Below are positions 1-8,039 of a stretch of 64,000 bases of DNA, in pieces. Each line of letters starts with the position of its first letter. The stretch's first letter is position 1. The translations under genes and the position numbers were made by a program. Origin of the DNA: DATBLE01 sp963841405 (lineage in GTDB: Bacteria; Actinomycetota; Thermoleophilia; Gaiellales; Gaiellaceae); contig CAWJCM010000007.1 in the NCBI GenBank assembly GCA_963841405.1, positions 620,001 through 684,000 on the forward strand, in the 5' to 3' direction. The notes beneath the pieces were generated by a model. The model worked only from the letters and a program-made list of their open reading frames with translations, was not told the origin of the DNA and made no database searches.

Positions 1-1
1 G

Positions 2-346
2 AAGGACGCCTACGCGATCCTCACCAACCTGCTCAAGGGCGCCGGCTGGACCGGCGTGATCGTCGGCGTCGTCGCGCTCGTGGGCGTCTGGCTCACAGGA
101 GCCGGCAGGTATGCCGTCACGGTGAGGAAGCACCTGGCTCCGCACCTGAGCGGAGCGGGCATCTATGCCGCCACGATCGGCGGCTTCCTGCTCCTGCTCT
201 GGTGGCGCCCGACACCGCAGTTCGGCTACTGGGTGAACATCATCATCTTCTTCGTCCTGCTGATGATCGGTACCGAGGTCCTGCGGCGGCAGCTGGCACG
301 CGAGCATCCGGCGCCTCCCCCGGCCGTCTCGACACCCGCCGCATGA
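2..346 (+). CDS. C-terminal part of a membrane protein (gene runs off the window)
   Basis: The reading frame is open from the first bases and ends at a TGA, so the N-terminus lies outside the window. A GTG at base 56 is an internal valine rather than a convincing start, because the coding frame continues upstream (KDAYAILTNLLKGAGW). About 114 residues remain. They carry three hydrophobic segments: one near GVIVGVVALVGVW, one near GIYAATIGGFLLLLWW and one near NIIIFFVLLMIG. A short Pro/Ala-rich cytoplasmic tail follows. The fragment is too short to assign a family; it resembles the last helices of a small actinobacterial integral membrane protein. Function unknown. Confidence 0.6.
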   Translation, partial: KDAYAILTNLLKGAGWTGVIVGVVALVGVWLTGAGRYAVTVRKHLAPHLSGAGIYAATIGGFLLLLWWRPTPQFGYWVNIIIFFVLLMIGTEVLRRQLAREHPAPPPAVSTPAA

Positions 347-410
347 GCGACGCTCGCCTCCGCCTCGCTCGAAGCCTCGGTGACAGGCTCGAGGCTCTCA
401 CCGAGACCGT

Positions 411-437
411 CCCCCACGAAACCATGTTTCCCCCACG
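411..437. repeat. Degenerate copy of dispersed palindrome family A
   Basis: The right arm and flank (TTTCCCCCACG followed by AACCCCCTCCTTC) match, in inverse orientation, the perfect copies at 21202 and 30360. The left arm has decayed to GAAAC/GTTTC pairing around CAT. It is the main content of the 180-base gap between the first two genes, about 90 bases before the next start codon. No promoter is obvious around it. Confidence 0.5.
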
Positions 438-524
438 AACCCCCTCCTTCCCGAGGCCGACTTTCGCGGGGAACCTCCCGGTTCCGCTCGGCCCCCTCCC
501 TGCTCACGGGCCAAAGGTCGGCCC

Positions 525-2576
525 ATGAGCGACCGGGCAGGCTGGCAGCCGGCCGGGCTGCGCTACCGGCCGCTGCCGGTCCTGCTGACGTGGGTCGAGA
601 CGGCGGCCGCGCTGCTGGTCGCTGCGTGGCTCCTGCCCGGCATCTCGGTCGACGGCTTCGGGGGAGCGCTCGTCGCGGCGCTCGTGATCGCGATCCTCAA
701 CGCCGTGCTGCCGCCGATCGCGGCGGCGCTGCGGATCCCGTTCATGGCCGTGCTCGGCTTCCTGATCGTCCTCGTGCTCAACGCCGTCATGCTGCTGCTC
801 GCCTCGCGGATCGACGCGGCCTCGATCACCGTCGACAACTTCGGTTGGGCACTGCTCGCCGCGCTGGTGGCGGCGGCGATCGGCGTCGCCCTGTCCGTGC
901 TGCTCGGGACGAACGACGACGACATGTACATGCTGCGGATGACGCGGCGCATCGCCAGGCGGCAGGGCGGCGGTGCCGTCACCGATGTGCCGGGCCTGCT
1001 CTTCCTGGAGATCGACGGCCTCGCCCTGCCGGTGCTCCAGCGGGCGATGCGCGACGGCTCGGCGCCGACGCTGGCCCGCTGGATCGACGAGGGATCCCAC
1101 CGGCTGGTCGAATGGGAGCCGGACCTTTCCTCACAGACCGGGGCGAGCCAGGCCGGGATCCTGCTCGGGTCGAACCAGGACATCCCGGCCTTTCGGTGGG
1201 TGATCAAGGACACAGGGCGGGTGATGGCCTGCTCGGGCCCGCAGGACTGCGCGGAGATCGAGCAGCAGCACGCTACCGGAATCGGCCTGCTCGTCAACGG
1301 CGGCTCCAGCCGAGGGAACCTCCTGTCTGGCGAGGCCGACGAGGTGATCCTCACGTGCAGCCGGATCAAAGCGGAGACCCGGGCCAACCCCGGCTACCGG
1401 GCGTTCTTCGCCAACGGGCTCAACGTCGCGCGCACGTTCGTCCTCTTCTTCTGGGAGGTCGTGCTCGAGTGGACCGCCGCGCTGCGCGCCGCCCGCCGCG
1501 ACGTTCGCCCGCGTGGACACCGCGGCGGCATCTATCCGTTCATGCGGGCGGCGATGTGCGTGATCGTCCGCGACCTGATCGTCTACGGCGTGATCTCGGA
1601 CATGATGTTCGGCCGTCCCGTCGTCTACTCGACCTTCTCGAGCTACGACGAGGTCGCGCACCACTCCGGCCTGGAGCGGCCCGACACCCTCGAGGCGCTG
1701 CGCAAGCTCGACCAGCAGTTCGACCGGATCGACCGGGCGCGCAAGTACGCGGCGCGTCCTTACCTGATCGTCGTCCTCTCCGATCATGGCCAGACCCAGG
1801 GCGCGACGTTCAAACAGCGCAACGGCTACGGGTTGAACGAGCTCGTCGAGCGGGCGCTCGAGGACGGACGCGTCGAGGCGATCGAGGGCGGCGACGAGCA
1901 GCAGGCGATGACCGGTCTGGCGCTCGGCGAGGCGGTCGGCGCCTCGGCCGAGACGTCGAAGTCGTCCAAGGGCACGGTCGGCGACCGCCCCGTGGTCGTG
2001 CTCGGCTCGGGCAACCTCGGGCTCGTCTACCTGATGGACGAGCCGCAGCGACTGACGCTCGAGGAGATCGACGAGCGGCATCCGCGGCTGATCACGGAGC
2101 TGCGCGCGCACCCGCACGTGGGTTGGCTGCTCGTGCGGTCCCGGGACCGGGGTGCGGTCGTGCTGGGCGCGCGCGGAGCCAGGATCCTCGAGTCGGGCAG
2201 GGTCGAGGGCGAGGATCCACTCGCGGTCTTCGCGCCGACGGCGGCCGACCACCTACTGCGCACCGACGGCTTCGCGAACGTCGCGGACATCATGGTCGGC
2301 AGCTTCTACGACCCGCAGCTGGAGGAAGGCTGCGCGTTCGAGGAGCTGATCTCGTTCCACGGAGGCCTCGGCGGCCCCCAGACGCGCCCGTTCATCCTGT
2401 ACCCGACCGAGCTGACGGCGCCCGACGCCCCAATTGTCGGGGCCCCGGCGGTCCATTCAGTGTTGGCAGGGTGGCGGCGCATGCTCCAGGGCGACGACGC
2501 CGTCCCGCTCCGCCCCGAACCTGTGATTTCCGCGGCCGCGACCGACCTGGCGGGCGCGGCCCAGAGCCGTTTATGA
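525..2576 (+). CDS. Holin-family membrane domain fused to an alkaline-phosphatase-superfamily phosphodiesterase
   Basis: A 683-residue two-part protein. Residues about 20-130 contain four hydrophobic helices of the phage-holin (superfamily 4, MmpL-like DUF) type, for example LLTWVETAAALLVAAWLLPG. The remainder resembles type I phosphodiesterase/nucleotide pyrophosphatases of the alkaline phosphatase fold: LFLEIDGLALPVLQRA is the usual first metal-binding strand, SSQTGASQAGIL holds the likely Thr/Ser nucleophile, and VVLSDHGQTQGATF is the distal Asp-His metal motif. A membrane-anchored hydrolase of phosphodiesters or phosphonates is the likely role, but the substrate is not readable. ATG start directly after ggtcggccc, with no strong ribosome site. 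Similar holin-hydrolase fusions are known in actinobacteria; the holin label describes homology and does not imply lysis. Confidence 0.8.
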   Translation: MSDRAGWQPAGLRYRPLPVLLTWVETAAALLVAAWLLPGISVDGFGGALVAALVIAILNAVLPPIAAALRIPFMAVLGFLIVLVLNAVMLLLASRIDAASITVDNFGWALLAALVAAAIGVALSVLLGTNDDDMYMLRMTRRIARRQGGGAVTDVPGLLFLEIDGLALPVLQRAMRDGSAPTLARWIDEGSHRLVEWEPDLSSQTGASQAGILLGSNQDIPAFRWVIKDTGRVMACSGPQDCAEIEQQHATGIGLLVNGGSSRGNLLSGEADEVILTCSRIKAETRANPGYRAFFANGLNVARTFVLFFWEVVLEWTAALRAARRDVRPRGHRGGIYPFMRAAMCVIVRDLIVYGVISDMMFGRPVVYSTFSSYDEVAHHSGLERPDTLEALRKLDQQFDRIDRARKYAARPYLIVVLSDHGQTQGATFKQRNGYGLNELVERALEDGRVEAIEGGDEQQAMTGLALGEAVGASAETSKSSKGTVGDRPVVVLGSGNLGLVYLMDEPQRLTLEEIDERHPRLITELRAHPHVGWLLVRSRDRGAVVLGARGARILESGRVEGEDPLAVFAPTAADHLLRTDGFANVADIMVGSFYDPQLEEGCAFEELISFHGGLGGPQTRPFILYPTELTAPDAPIVGAPAVHSVLAGWRRMLQGDDAVPLRPEPVISAAATDLAGAAQSRL

Positions 2577-2604
2577 GGTGCGAACCCGGTTAGGGAGGGG
2601 GGCC

Positions 2605-2633
2605 CACGGGGGGAACCGGCTGTTCCCCCCGTG
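2605..2633. repeat. Dispersed palindrome family B
   Basis: Perfect 11-base arms CACGGGGGGAA and TTCCCCCCGTG surround the loop CCGGCTG. The left flank is GGGAGGGGGGCC and the right flank GCGAGCGAGCG. It lies between the convergent ends of the phosphodiesterase and the PLDc_N/SHOCT gene, so it may also act as a bidirectional terminator, although no T-run follows. Close relative of the copy at 28480. Confidence 0.7.
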
Positions 2634-2669
2634 CGAGCGAGCGACGCACGCGAAGCGCGCGGCGAGCGG

Positions 2670-3056
2670 CTAGGCCAGCGCTTTGGCTTTGATCTGGTCG
2701 AACTCGGCCTGCGTAATCGTGCCCGCGTCGAGGAGCTCCTTCGCCTTGGCGATCTGGTCGGCGGAGCCCGAGCCGGCGGCGACCGCCTGCACGTGCTGGT
2801 CGAACTGCTGCTGTGACCGCTGGACGTCCTTCGCCTGGCGCTCGGCGATCCCGTGCCCGTTGACGATCAGGTAGATCAGCAGGCCGAGCAGCGGGGCGAA
2901 CAGGATGAAGAGCAGCCAGAGGGCCTTCTTGCCGCCGTGGATGTCGTGCCGGCGGAAGATGTCCACGATGACGCTGAACAGCATCATGAAGTAGACGACC
3001 ATGAAGAAGATCACGATCAGCGACCACAGGAAGGTCGTGAAACCGGTTGCGAGCAT
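2670..3056 (-). CDS. PLDc_N and SHOCT domain membrane protein
   Basis: A 128-residue protein. Residues about 1-70 form two transmembrane helices of the phospholipase-D-nuclease N-terminal (PLDc_N) type: FTTFLWSLIVIFFMVVYFM, then a conserved HGGKKALWLLFILFAPLLGLLIYLIV stretch. A charged Gln-rich linker (about 71-95) leads to a C-terminal SHOCT domain, ADQIAKAKELLDAGTITQAEFDQIKAKAL. SHOCT domains are short oligomerisation modules. Despite the Pfam name there is no phospholipase domain. Monocistronic on the minus strand. Specific role unknown; membrane-anchored scaffold or stress-type protein is an inference. Confidence 0.8.
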   Translation of the reverse strand: MLATGFTTFLWSLIVIFFMVVYFMMLFSVIVDIFRRHDIHGGKKALWLLFILFAPLLGLLIYLIVNGHGIAERQAKDVQRSQQQFDQHVQAVAAGSGSADQIAKAKELLDAGTITQAEFDQIKAKALA

Positions 3057-3110
3057 GCGAATCCTTTCTTCGGGGGGTGACGGCGAGGGCGAACCCGCCG
3101 GGATCGTACG

Positions 3111-3833
3111 CTAGTCGAGGTCCAAGGTTGCCTCGACGTCGAGGACTCGCACGTCCACCTCGGGCGCGAGCTCCTTGGCGGCCCGCTCGAAGGCCTCTGC
3201 AGGGCCGGCCGAGTCGTCCGGGCGCCGTCCGGGCCGGTAGGTGCCCCAGTGGATCGGCACCGCCACCGCCGGCCGCAGCAGTGCGAGCGCGGCCGCGGCC
3301 CGCTCCGGGTCGAGGTGGCCGGGCCCCAGCTTCTTTCCCCAGCCCGCGACCGGCAGTAGCGCGACGTCGAGCGGCGCCAGCTCGGCCATCCCCATGAAGA
3401 GATCCGTGTCGCCCGCGAAGTAGACCGACCGCGAGCCGCGCAGGACGTAGCCGAGCGCCGGCCCGCTCGCACCGCCGGGTCGTCGCCGCCCGTCGTGGTC
3501 GGCCTCGACCGCGTCCACCTGCAGTCCGCCGATCCGGATCCTGTCGCCGGGCTCGACCTCCCTCAGATCCGCGAAGCCGCGCAGCAGCCGGGCGCCTCCG
3601 CGCGGCAGGATCACGGGCAGCTCGCGCGCGAACGAGCGCATCGAGGGCACGTCCAGGTGGTCGTAGTGCAGGTGCGAGAGCAGGACTGCGGTGGCGCCGG
3701 TGGGAACGGGAGCCGCGCGAGATCGCAGCAGATGGGCAACCCGGCGGCGCAGCACCGGGTCGGTGACGACGCGCTCGCCGTCCAGGTCGACGACGACGGT
3801 CGCGTGCCCGAGCCACGTCACCGCCCCGCTCAT
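3111..3833 (-). CDS. MBL-fold metal-dependent hydrolase (UlaG-like)
   Basis: A 240-residue metallo-beta-lactamase-fold protein. It begins with the typical VTWLGHATVVVDLDG strand-loop. The zinc motif HLHYDHLD is near residue 57, AGDTDLFMGM supplies the bridging Asp, and PIHWGTYRPG provides the last His. This arrangement fits UlaG/YjnA-like hydrolases, whose substrates include cyclic or phosphorylated small molecules, but the substrate cannot be predicted. The ATG is preferred over a GTG two codons upstream because the hexamer CAGAAT lies six bases before it, matching the start geometry of other genes here. Its neighbour on the same strand is the von Willebrand operon, which ends only 23 bases upstream. 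Confidence 0.85.
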   Translation of the reverse strand: MSGAVTWLGHATVVVDLDGERVVTDPVLRRRVAHLLRSRAAPVPTGATAVLLSHLHYDHLDVPSMRSFARELPVILPRGGARLLRGFADLREVEPGDRIRIGGLQVDAVEADHDGRRRPGGASGPALGYVLRGSRSVYFAGDTDLFMGMAELAPLDVALLPVAGWGKKLGPGHLDPERAAAALALLRPAVAVPIHWGTYRPGRRPDDSAGPAEAFERAAKELAPEVDVRVLDVEATLDLD

Positions 3834-3861
3834 CGCCACATTCTGGCTGCGAAACGATGCG

Positions 3862-4824
3862 TCAGAGATTCCGGCGCCTCAGGACGACCGCCAGCGGGGC
3901 GACGGCCGCCAGCACCAGCCACGGGGCCAGATCGTGCCTCGCGGTCGCCGAGCCGAGGTTCGCGGTCGGTCCGGAGCCGAGCGCCTCGACGGCGGCCTGC
4001 TCCGCGCCGGCGACGTCGTCCTCCGCGTAGGCGCGGCCGTGCGTGGCGGCGAGGAACCGGCGAAGCGTCTCGCCGGTCGCCGGTGGCGGGACGTAGGTGC
4101 TCTCCGGCTGCCCGCTTGCACCGAAGACACGCTCCCCGGACCGGCCGATGCGAACGAGCACGACGGCGGTCCGCGGCCTGGCCTCGAAGCTCTTGCGGAC
4201 GCCCGCTTCGTTGAACCCTGTGCTCTCCGCGTCGGTGACGATCACGAGCAGCCGCTTCTTCGCGGCCGGGCTGAAGTACCCCTCGAGCGGAAAGGGCGCG
4301 ACCGCATCGAAGCTCGAGATCGTCGTGCCGCTCTGGAGACCGGGCGGCCGCTCGATGCCGAGCGACGTCTCGACCGCGGCCGCGAACGCGTCGCGGTCGA
4401 TGGTCGGAAGCAGCAGCGGGAGCGGCCGGTCCGTGAACGTCCCGAGGCCGGTCGGCACGTCCGCGAGCGCGGCCCGTATGCGCAGGACGATCCGGCGTGC
4501 GCGGTCGAGGCGCACGTCGGATTCGGCGGTCGCCGACGCGTCCATCGACCTCGACGTGTCGACGGCGACGAGCGCCTCGGCGTCCAGCCGGGCGAGCCGA
4601 GGGGTCGTGCTGCTCAGCACCGGCTGCGCGGCTGCGAGTCCGAGAGTGGCGGCGATCGCGACGACGGCAACCCGGAGCGTCCATGGCGATCCGGGCGAAG
4701 GCCCGGCGAGCCTCAGTACGGCCCGGGCGCGCTCGTTCCGCCGCTCGACGGCGACGACGAGCGCCAGTGGTACGAGCCCGGCGAGGGCGACCAACCCGGC
4801 CGTCGGCGTGTCGAAGTGGATCAT
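3862..4824 (-). CDS. VWA-domain membrane protein (BatA/BatB-like), last gene of MoxR operon
   Basis: A 320-residue protein. An N-terminal hydrophobic segment (GLVALAGLVPLALVVAVERR) and a second helix near residues 50-70 precede a von Willebrand factor A domain. The MIDAS motif is VAVDTSRSMD near residue 90, with the later TDAESTGFNEAG strand. A C-terminal helix (WLVLAAVAPLAVVL) ends in Arg-rich RRRNL. This is the Bat/aerotolerance topology. The start codon overlaps the preceding stop as TGATG, so translation is coupled. Its intact DxSxS suggests a metal-binding adhesive domain working with the MoxR ATPase. Substrate unknown. Confidence 0.85.
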   Translation of the reverse strand: MIHFDTPTAGLVALAGLVPLALVVAVERRNERARAVLRLAGPSPGSPWTLRVAVVAIAATLGLAAAQPVLSSTTPRLARLDAEALVAVDTSRSMDASATAESDVRLDRARRIVLRIRAALADVPTGLGTFTDRPLPLLLPTIDRDAFAAAVETSLGIERPPGLQSGTTISSFDAVAPFPLEGYFSPAAKKRLLVIVTDAESTGFNEAGVRKSFEARPRTAVVLVRIGRSGERVFGASGQPESTYVPPPATGETLRRFLAATHGRAYAEDDVAGAEQAAVEALGSGPTANLGSATARHDLAPWLVLAAVAPLAVVLRRRNL

Positions 4825-5450
4825 CAGTAGCCGTGCCCGACGGCCGAGGAGCTCGCTCCCGCGTGGGCGGAGCGCTGGAGGCGCTCGCGGCCGCGGACCG
4901 AGGACTTGTACGTGCTCTGCTGGTAGAGGAGCTCGAGATTGGTCTTCGCCTGCTCGTTGGACGGGTCGAGCCTGACCGCGTCCTGGAACTCGAAGACGCT
5001 GCGGTCGATCGGGACGTTGCCGGCGGGTGCGGTGGCCGCGTCGACCAGGGCGAGGATCCCGAGCAGGTTGGAGGCGGTGGACGCGCGGCGCCGGTCGGAG
5101 TCGCCGCGGATCTCCCGCGCGAGCGCCGTCTCCGCGCGGACGCGTGCCTGGCCGGCGTCGGTGCTCCGGGCGAGCTCCAGATCGCGTGTGTATGCCCGGC
5201 GGAAGCCCAGTGCCGCTCGGCGGTACGCGAGGTCGTCGCCGAGCCCGAGGGCCGCCCTGGCCGGCGAGAAAGGCAGCGTCTCGTCCACGGTCCACGAGAC
5301 CTCCGCCCGCCGCGCCGGGTCGGCGGCGGCGACGTCGCCCGAACGGACGGCCCGCGGCCAGCGTCCGACGTCGCGCGCGAAGAGCGCGAACACGACCGCG
5401 AGCACGGCGCAGGCCCCACTCACGGTCAGCAGGATCGCCCTGTGCCTCAT
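4824..5450 (-). CDS. Single-helix membrane protein of the MoxR/VWA operon, TPR-like
   Basis: A 208-residue protein with one N-terminal membrane helix (AILLTVSGACAVLAVVFALFA), then a mostly helical domain. Segments such as ALGFRRAYTRDLELARS and FEFQDAVRLDPSNEQAKTNLELLYQQ read like tetratricopeptide-type helices, the last matching a TPR consensus. It therefore resembles the BatE/BatC-like TPR partners found beside VWA proteins in Bat operons. The start overlaps the upstream stop as ATGA and its own stop overlaps the next start, so it is embedded in a translationally coupled operon. Specific activity unknown; a scaffolding role for the VWA complex is inferred. Confidence 0.75.
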   Translation of the reverse strand: MRHRAILLTVSGACAVLAVVFALFARDVGRWPRAVRSGDVAAADPARRAEVSWTVDETLPFSPARAALGLGDDLAYRRAALGFRRAYTRDLELARSTDAGQARVRAETALAREIRGDSDRRRASTASNLLGILALVDAATAPAGNVPIDRSVFEFQDAVRLDPSNEQAKTNLELLYQQSTYKSSVRGRERLQRSAHAGASSSAVGHGY

Positions 5451-6244
5451 GCCGTACTCCGGTGCCGGCTCCAGACCAGCCGGCCGAGCAGATGCTCGTT
5501 CAGGGCGAGCAGCAGCACGACGAGCGCGATCAGCGCCACCAGGAGGGTCGGGAACGACCGTCCGCCGGCGTGGACGGCACGGACGGTCCGCAGCGTCGTC
5601 ACGGAGCCACCGGAGCCGAGGGCGTCGCCGAAGAACTGGGCGTCCTGCGGCACCGGGTTGACGGCGATCATCCGGATCGGGATCGCGTCGCGCTGGTAGG
5701 CGACGAGGCTGCGGGCGAGGTCGACCTCGTCGTTCGGGGAGTCGTCCAGGTCGCTGATCAGGACGACCGAGCCATTGTCGACGTGTGCCTGCCGCAGCAT
5801 CGAGTGGGCGACGTCGAGTGCCGCCGAGATCCGCGTCCCGGCCGAGAAGGTCGCCGTCCACGGGTTCGCCCCGCCGCCTGCGAAGAAGCGCAGGAACGGC
5901 CGCAGCGCGTCGGAGCGCGTGCCGACCGGCAGGGCCTCGTACGCCGTGTCGGAGAAGAGCACGAGCCCCAGCCGCCGACCCGAGTCGGCGAAGTCGCGCA
6001 GAGTCTGCTCGATCAGCTTCGAGTTGGCGTAGGAGACGCTCCAGGAGAGGTCGAGGGCGATCACCGGGCTCCGGCCCGACTCCAGGAACGCGTCCGCCCT
6101 CCGCTGGTGGCGCGTGACCATGAACGCCGCGACCAGGCCCGCGACGAGCGCGGCGGCGAGGCCTGCGCGCAGTACGACCGTCCATCGGGCGCTCCGCGTG
6201 AGCGCCGTCACGGAGGAGAGCGGGATCGACGGCCGTCGTCTCAT
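5447..6244 (-). CDS. VWA-domain membrane protein of the MoxR operon
   Basis: A 265-residue protein: an N-terminal helix (VLRAGLAAALVAGLVAAFMV), then a VWA domain beginning VIALDLSWSVSYANSKLIEQ, and a C-terminal helix (LLVALIALVVLLLALNEHLLG). The MIDAS-like site is DLSWS, so the first serine of the canonical DxSxS is retained and the middle position is Trp. SVVLISDLDDSPND is the C-terminal part of the metal site. The second VWA gene of the operon is diverged from the first, and the two likely form a heteromeric pair as BatA/BatB do. ATGA overlap with the upstream gene. Regulated with the operon from the promoter before the MoxR gene. Confidence 0.82.
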   Translation of the reverse strand: MRRRPSIPLSSVTALTRSARWTVVLRAGLAAALVAGLVAAFMVTRHQRRADAFLESGRSPVIALDLSWSVSYANSKLIEQTLRDFADSGRRLGLVLFSDTAYEALPVGTRSDALRPFLRFFAGGGANPWTATFSAGTRISAALDVAHSMLRQAHVDNGSVVLISDLDDSPNDEVDLARSLVAYQRDAIPIRMIAVNPVPQDAQFFGDALGSGGSVTTLRTVRAVHAGGRSFPTLLVALIALVVLLLALNEHLLGRLVWSRHRSTA

Positions 6245-7122
6245 TGGGCTCCGTCCGCGCTCTCGACCTCGGTTGCGAAGTCGCCGGTCGACCGCGGCGT
6301 CGGCGGTTCGGCCGACCACGCGAGCCGCCGGGCCGTGTCGGCCTCGGAGGGCCGCTCCACGGCCCGGAGCTCCCGGCCGAGCCAGCCGAGCGCCTTGCGG
6401 CGCTCCTCGGGACGACCGTTCGCGGTACTGGCCCGCACCGCCCGCAGCGCCTGCTCGAGCCGCGACGCCGACGGGCCTCCCGCGCCTGCCGCGCGCGGCC
6501 GCACGCCGATCCAGGCGAGGAGGACCGCGGCGACCGCGAAGAGCGCGGCCAGCCCGACCGCGACCGCGCGCAGCGTGTCCGGCGCGATCCGGTAGCTTGG
6601 CGCGGGCAGGGACGCGTCGAAGTGCATGCTCGAGACCGGCCGCCGCCGCTCGCCATCCGTTACCCGCGAGACCAGCTGGTACGAGGGCCACCGCACCTGC
6701 TGGTTGACGAGCTGGCCGTCACGCGTGCGGTACGAGACCAGCGCCGGCGGGAAGCGGCGGGCGACCCGGGCGCTCCGCGGCGCGCAGCCCGGCAGCAGGC
6801 ATTCCAGGACGTAGCGGTACGTGAGCAGCTCGCCGGTGCCGTTCGTGCGCCTCAGCGTCGCACCGACCACGCGGTTGAGGCCGAAACGGGGACGCACCTC
6901 GACCGAGCCGGCGTCGATCCTGCGGGGATCGATCACGACGTCGAGGCGGGCGCCGAGCCGGTCGCCGAAGGACACGGCCGCCGGCGACACCGACGCGGAC
7001 GCCGCGAAGGCTTGCGCCGGGAACGTGTCCCTGCCGCCGCCCTGCCGCCAGCCGAGCGCCAGGAAGACCACCAGCAGGACGGCGAGCACCGCGGCGTACA
7101 GAATCCAGATCCGGCTGCTCAT
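6241..7122 (-). CDS. Membrane protein with extracytoplasmic domain, MoxR operon (unknown family)
   Basis: A 293-residue protein. Helix 1 (IWILYAAVLAVLLVVFLALGW) is followed by a beta-rich extracytoplasmic domain of about 130 residues with two nearby cysteines (LECLLPGC) that could form a disulfide. A second helix (AVAVGLAALFAVAAVLLAWIGV) is followed by a cytoplasmic helical tail of about 80 residues containing ERRKALGWLGRELRA. It occupies the place of the oxygen-tolerance (BatD-like) or DUF4381-like partner in MoxR-DUF58-VWA operons, but I do not recognise a named domain. ATGA overlap on both sides indicates obligate co-expression. Calling it a BatD analogue rests on topology and context only. 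Confidence 0.7.
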   Translation of the reverse strand: MSSRIWILYAAVLAVLLVVFLALGWRQGGGRDTFPAQAFAASASVSPAAVSFGDRLGARLDVVIDPRRIDAGSVEVRPRFGLNRVVGATLRRTNGTGELLTYRYVLECLLPGCAPRSARVARRFPPALVSYRTRDGQLVNQQVRWPSYQLVSRVTDGERRRPVSSMHFDASLPAPSYRIAPDTLRAVAVGLAALFAVAAVLLAWIGVRPRAAGAGGPSASRLEQALRAVRASTANGRPEERRKALGWLGRELRAVERPSEADTARRLAWSAEPPTPRSTGDFATEVESADGAQ

Positions 7123-8039
7123 CGCCAGGCGCCCCGCCGGTAGGCGATCCGCGCCTCGGCCCAGTCGACGAAGGCTCGGACGACGGCATCGGGGCCGGAG
7201 TCACCGACGACGACGTAGTCGAGGCCGAGGCTGCGGAACTCCCCGAGCAGGTTCGCGAGGCGGGTCTCGTTCGACTCGCGCAGCCGCCGAGCCTCCGCCG
7301 CCGAGATTCGCACCTGCCTGATCCGGCCGGTCGCGGGGTCGGCGAAGGGGACGACGAGCCCGTCCACCGCCGGGAAGCTCTGCTCCCAGACCGGATCCTG
7401 CACGACCACCGGGATCGGATCCCAGCGCACGCCGAGGGCGCGGAGCCAGGTCGTCGCGTCCGGGGGATCGAGGAAGTCCGAGCAGACGAAGACGAAGGTG
7501 CCCGCCGGCAGCGAACGGCGGCTGCGGCCCAGGTGCTCGAACGCCGCCTCCAGCCCGGCCGGGTCCGCGTCGAACGCAGCGTCGCGCGCGCGGGCGTCGA
7601 TCTCGGCGAACCGCGCCCTCGGCCGGGGTGTGAACCAGCAGTCGCCGGCGGCGGTGTCGAGGTAGCCGGCCAGGCCGAGCTCCTGCGTCGACGCGGCGGC
7701 GACCGCCTGCCATACGGCTCGGAGCGCCGCCGGCTTGGAGAGCCAGGGCAGGTCGTCCGGGTACAACCCCATGGAAGGAGCCCGGTCGGCGACCACGACC
7801 GCCCGGGGTGCCTCGTCCGCGAAGTCCTCGCGGACGATGAACTCGGCCGAGCCGCGGATCGACGACACCCGCGCCGAGAGCTTCCAGTCGATCAGGCCGG
7901 GATCGTCGCCGGGGACGTACGAACGGGTGGTGGCGACGCTCGACCCGATCCCGCGCCGCGCGGCGCGCAGGCGGCCGAAGGCCGAGCCGACTGGACGCCA
8001 GCGTGGGACGAGCGGGAAGGTCAGCTCGGCGACGTCCAC
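7119..8039 (-). CDS. DUF58 domain protein
   Basis: A 306-residue soluble protein with the DUF58 signature YVPGDDPGLIDWKLSARVSS near residue 45, followed by a VWA-like fold (AVVVADRAPSMGLYP) in which the metal site is degenerate. DUF58 proteins are the constant companions of MoxR AAA+ ATPases and are thought to present the client to the VWA partners. The GTG start gives the usual N-terminus (VDVAELTFPLVPRW) and overlaps the end of the MoxR gene by 19 bases. A longer open frame upstream is only antisense-like shadow of the ATPase. Cytoplasmic. Confidence 0.88.
   Translation of the reverse strand: MDVAELTFPLVPRWRPVGSAFGRLRAARRGIGSSVATTRSYVPGDDPGLIDWKLSARVSSIRGSAEFIVREDFADEAPRAVVVADRAPSMGLYPDDLPWLSKPAALRAVWQAVAAASTQELGLAGYLDTAAGDCWFTPRPRARFAEIDARARDAAFDADPAGLEAAFEHLGRSRRSLPAGTFVFVCSDFLDPPDATTWLRALGVRWDPIPVVVQDPVWEQSFPAVDGLVVPFADPATGRIRQVRISAAEARRLRESNETRLANLLGEFRSLGLDYVVVGDSGPDAVVRAFVDWAEARIAYRRGAWR

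Noticed and set aside
380..2593. A 737-codon plus-strand open frame over the phosphodiesterase gene
   Set aside because: Arg/Ala/Pro-rich sequence with no domain; it is a shadow of the real gene in another frame at high GC.
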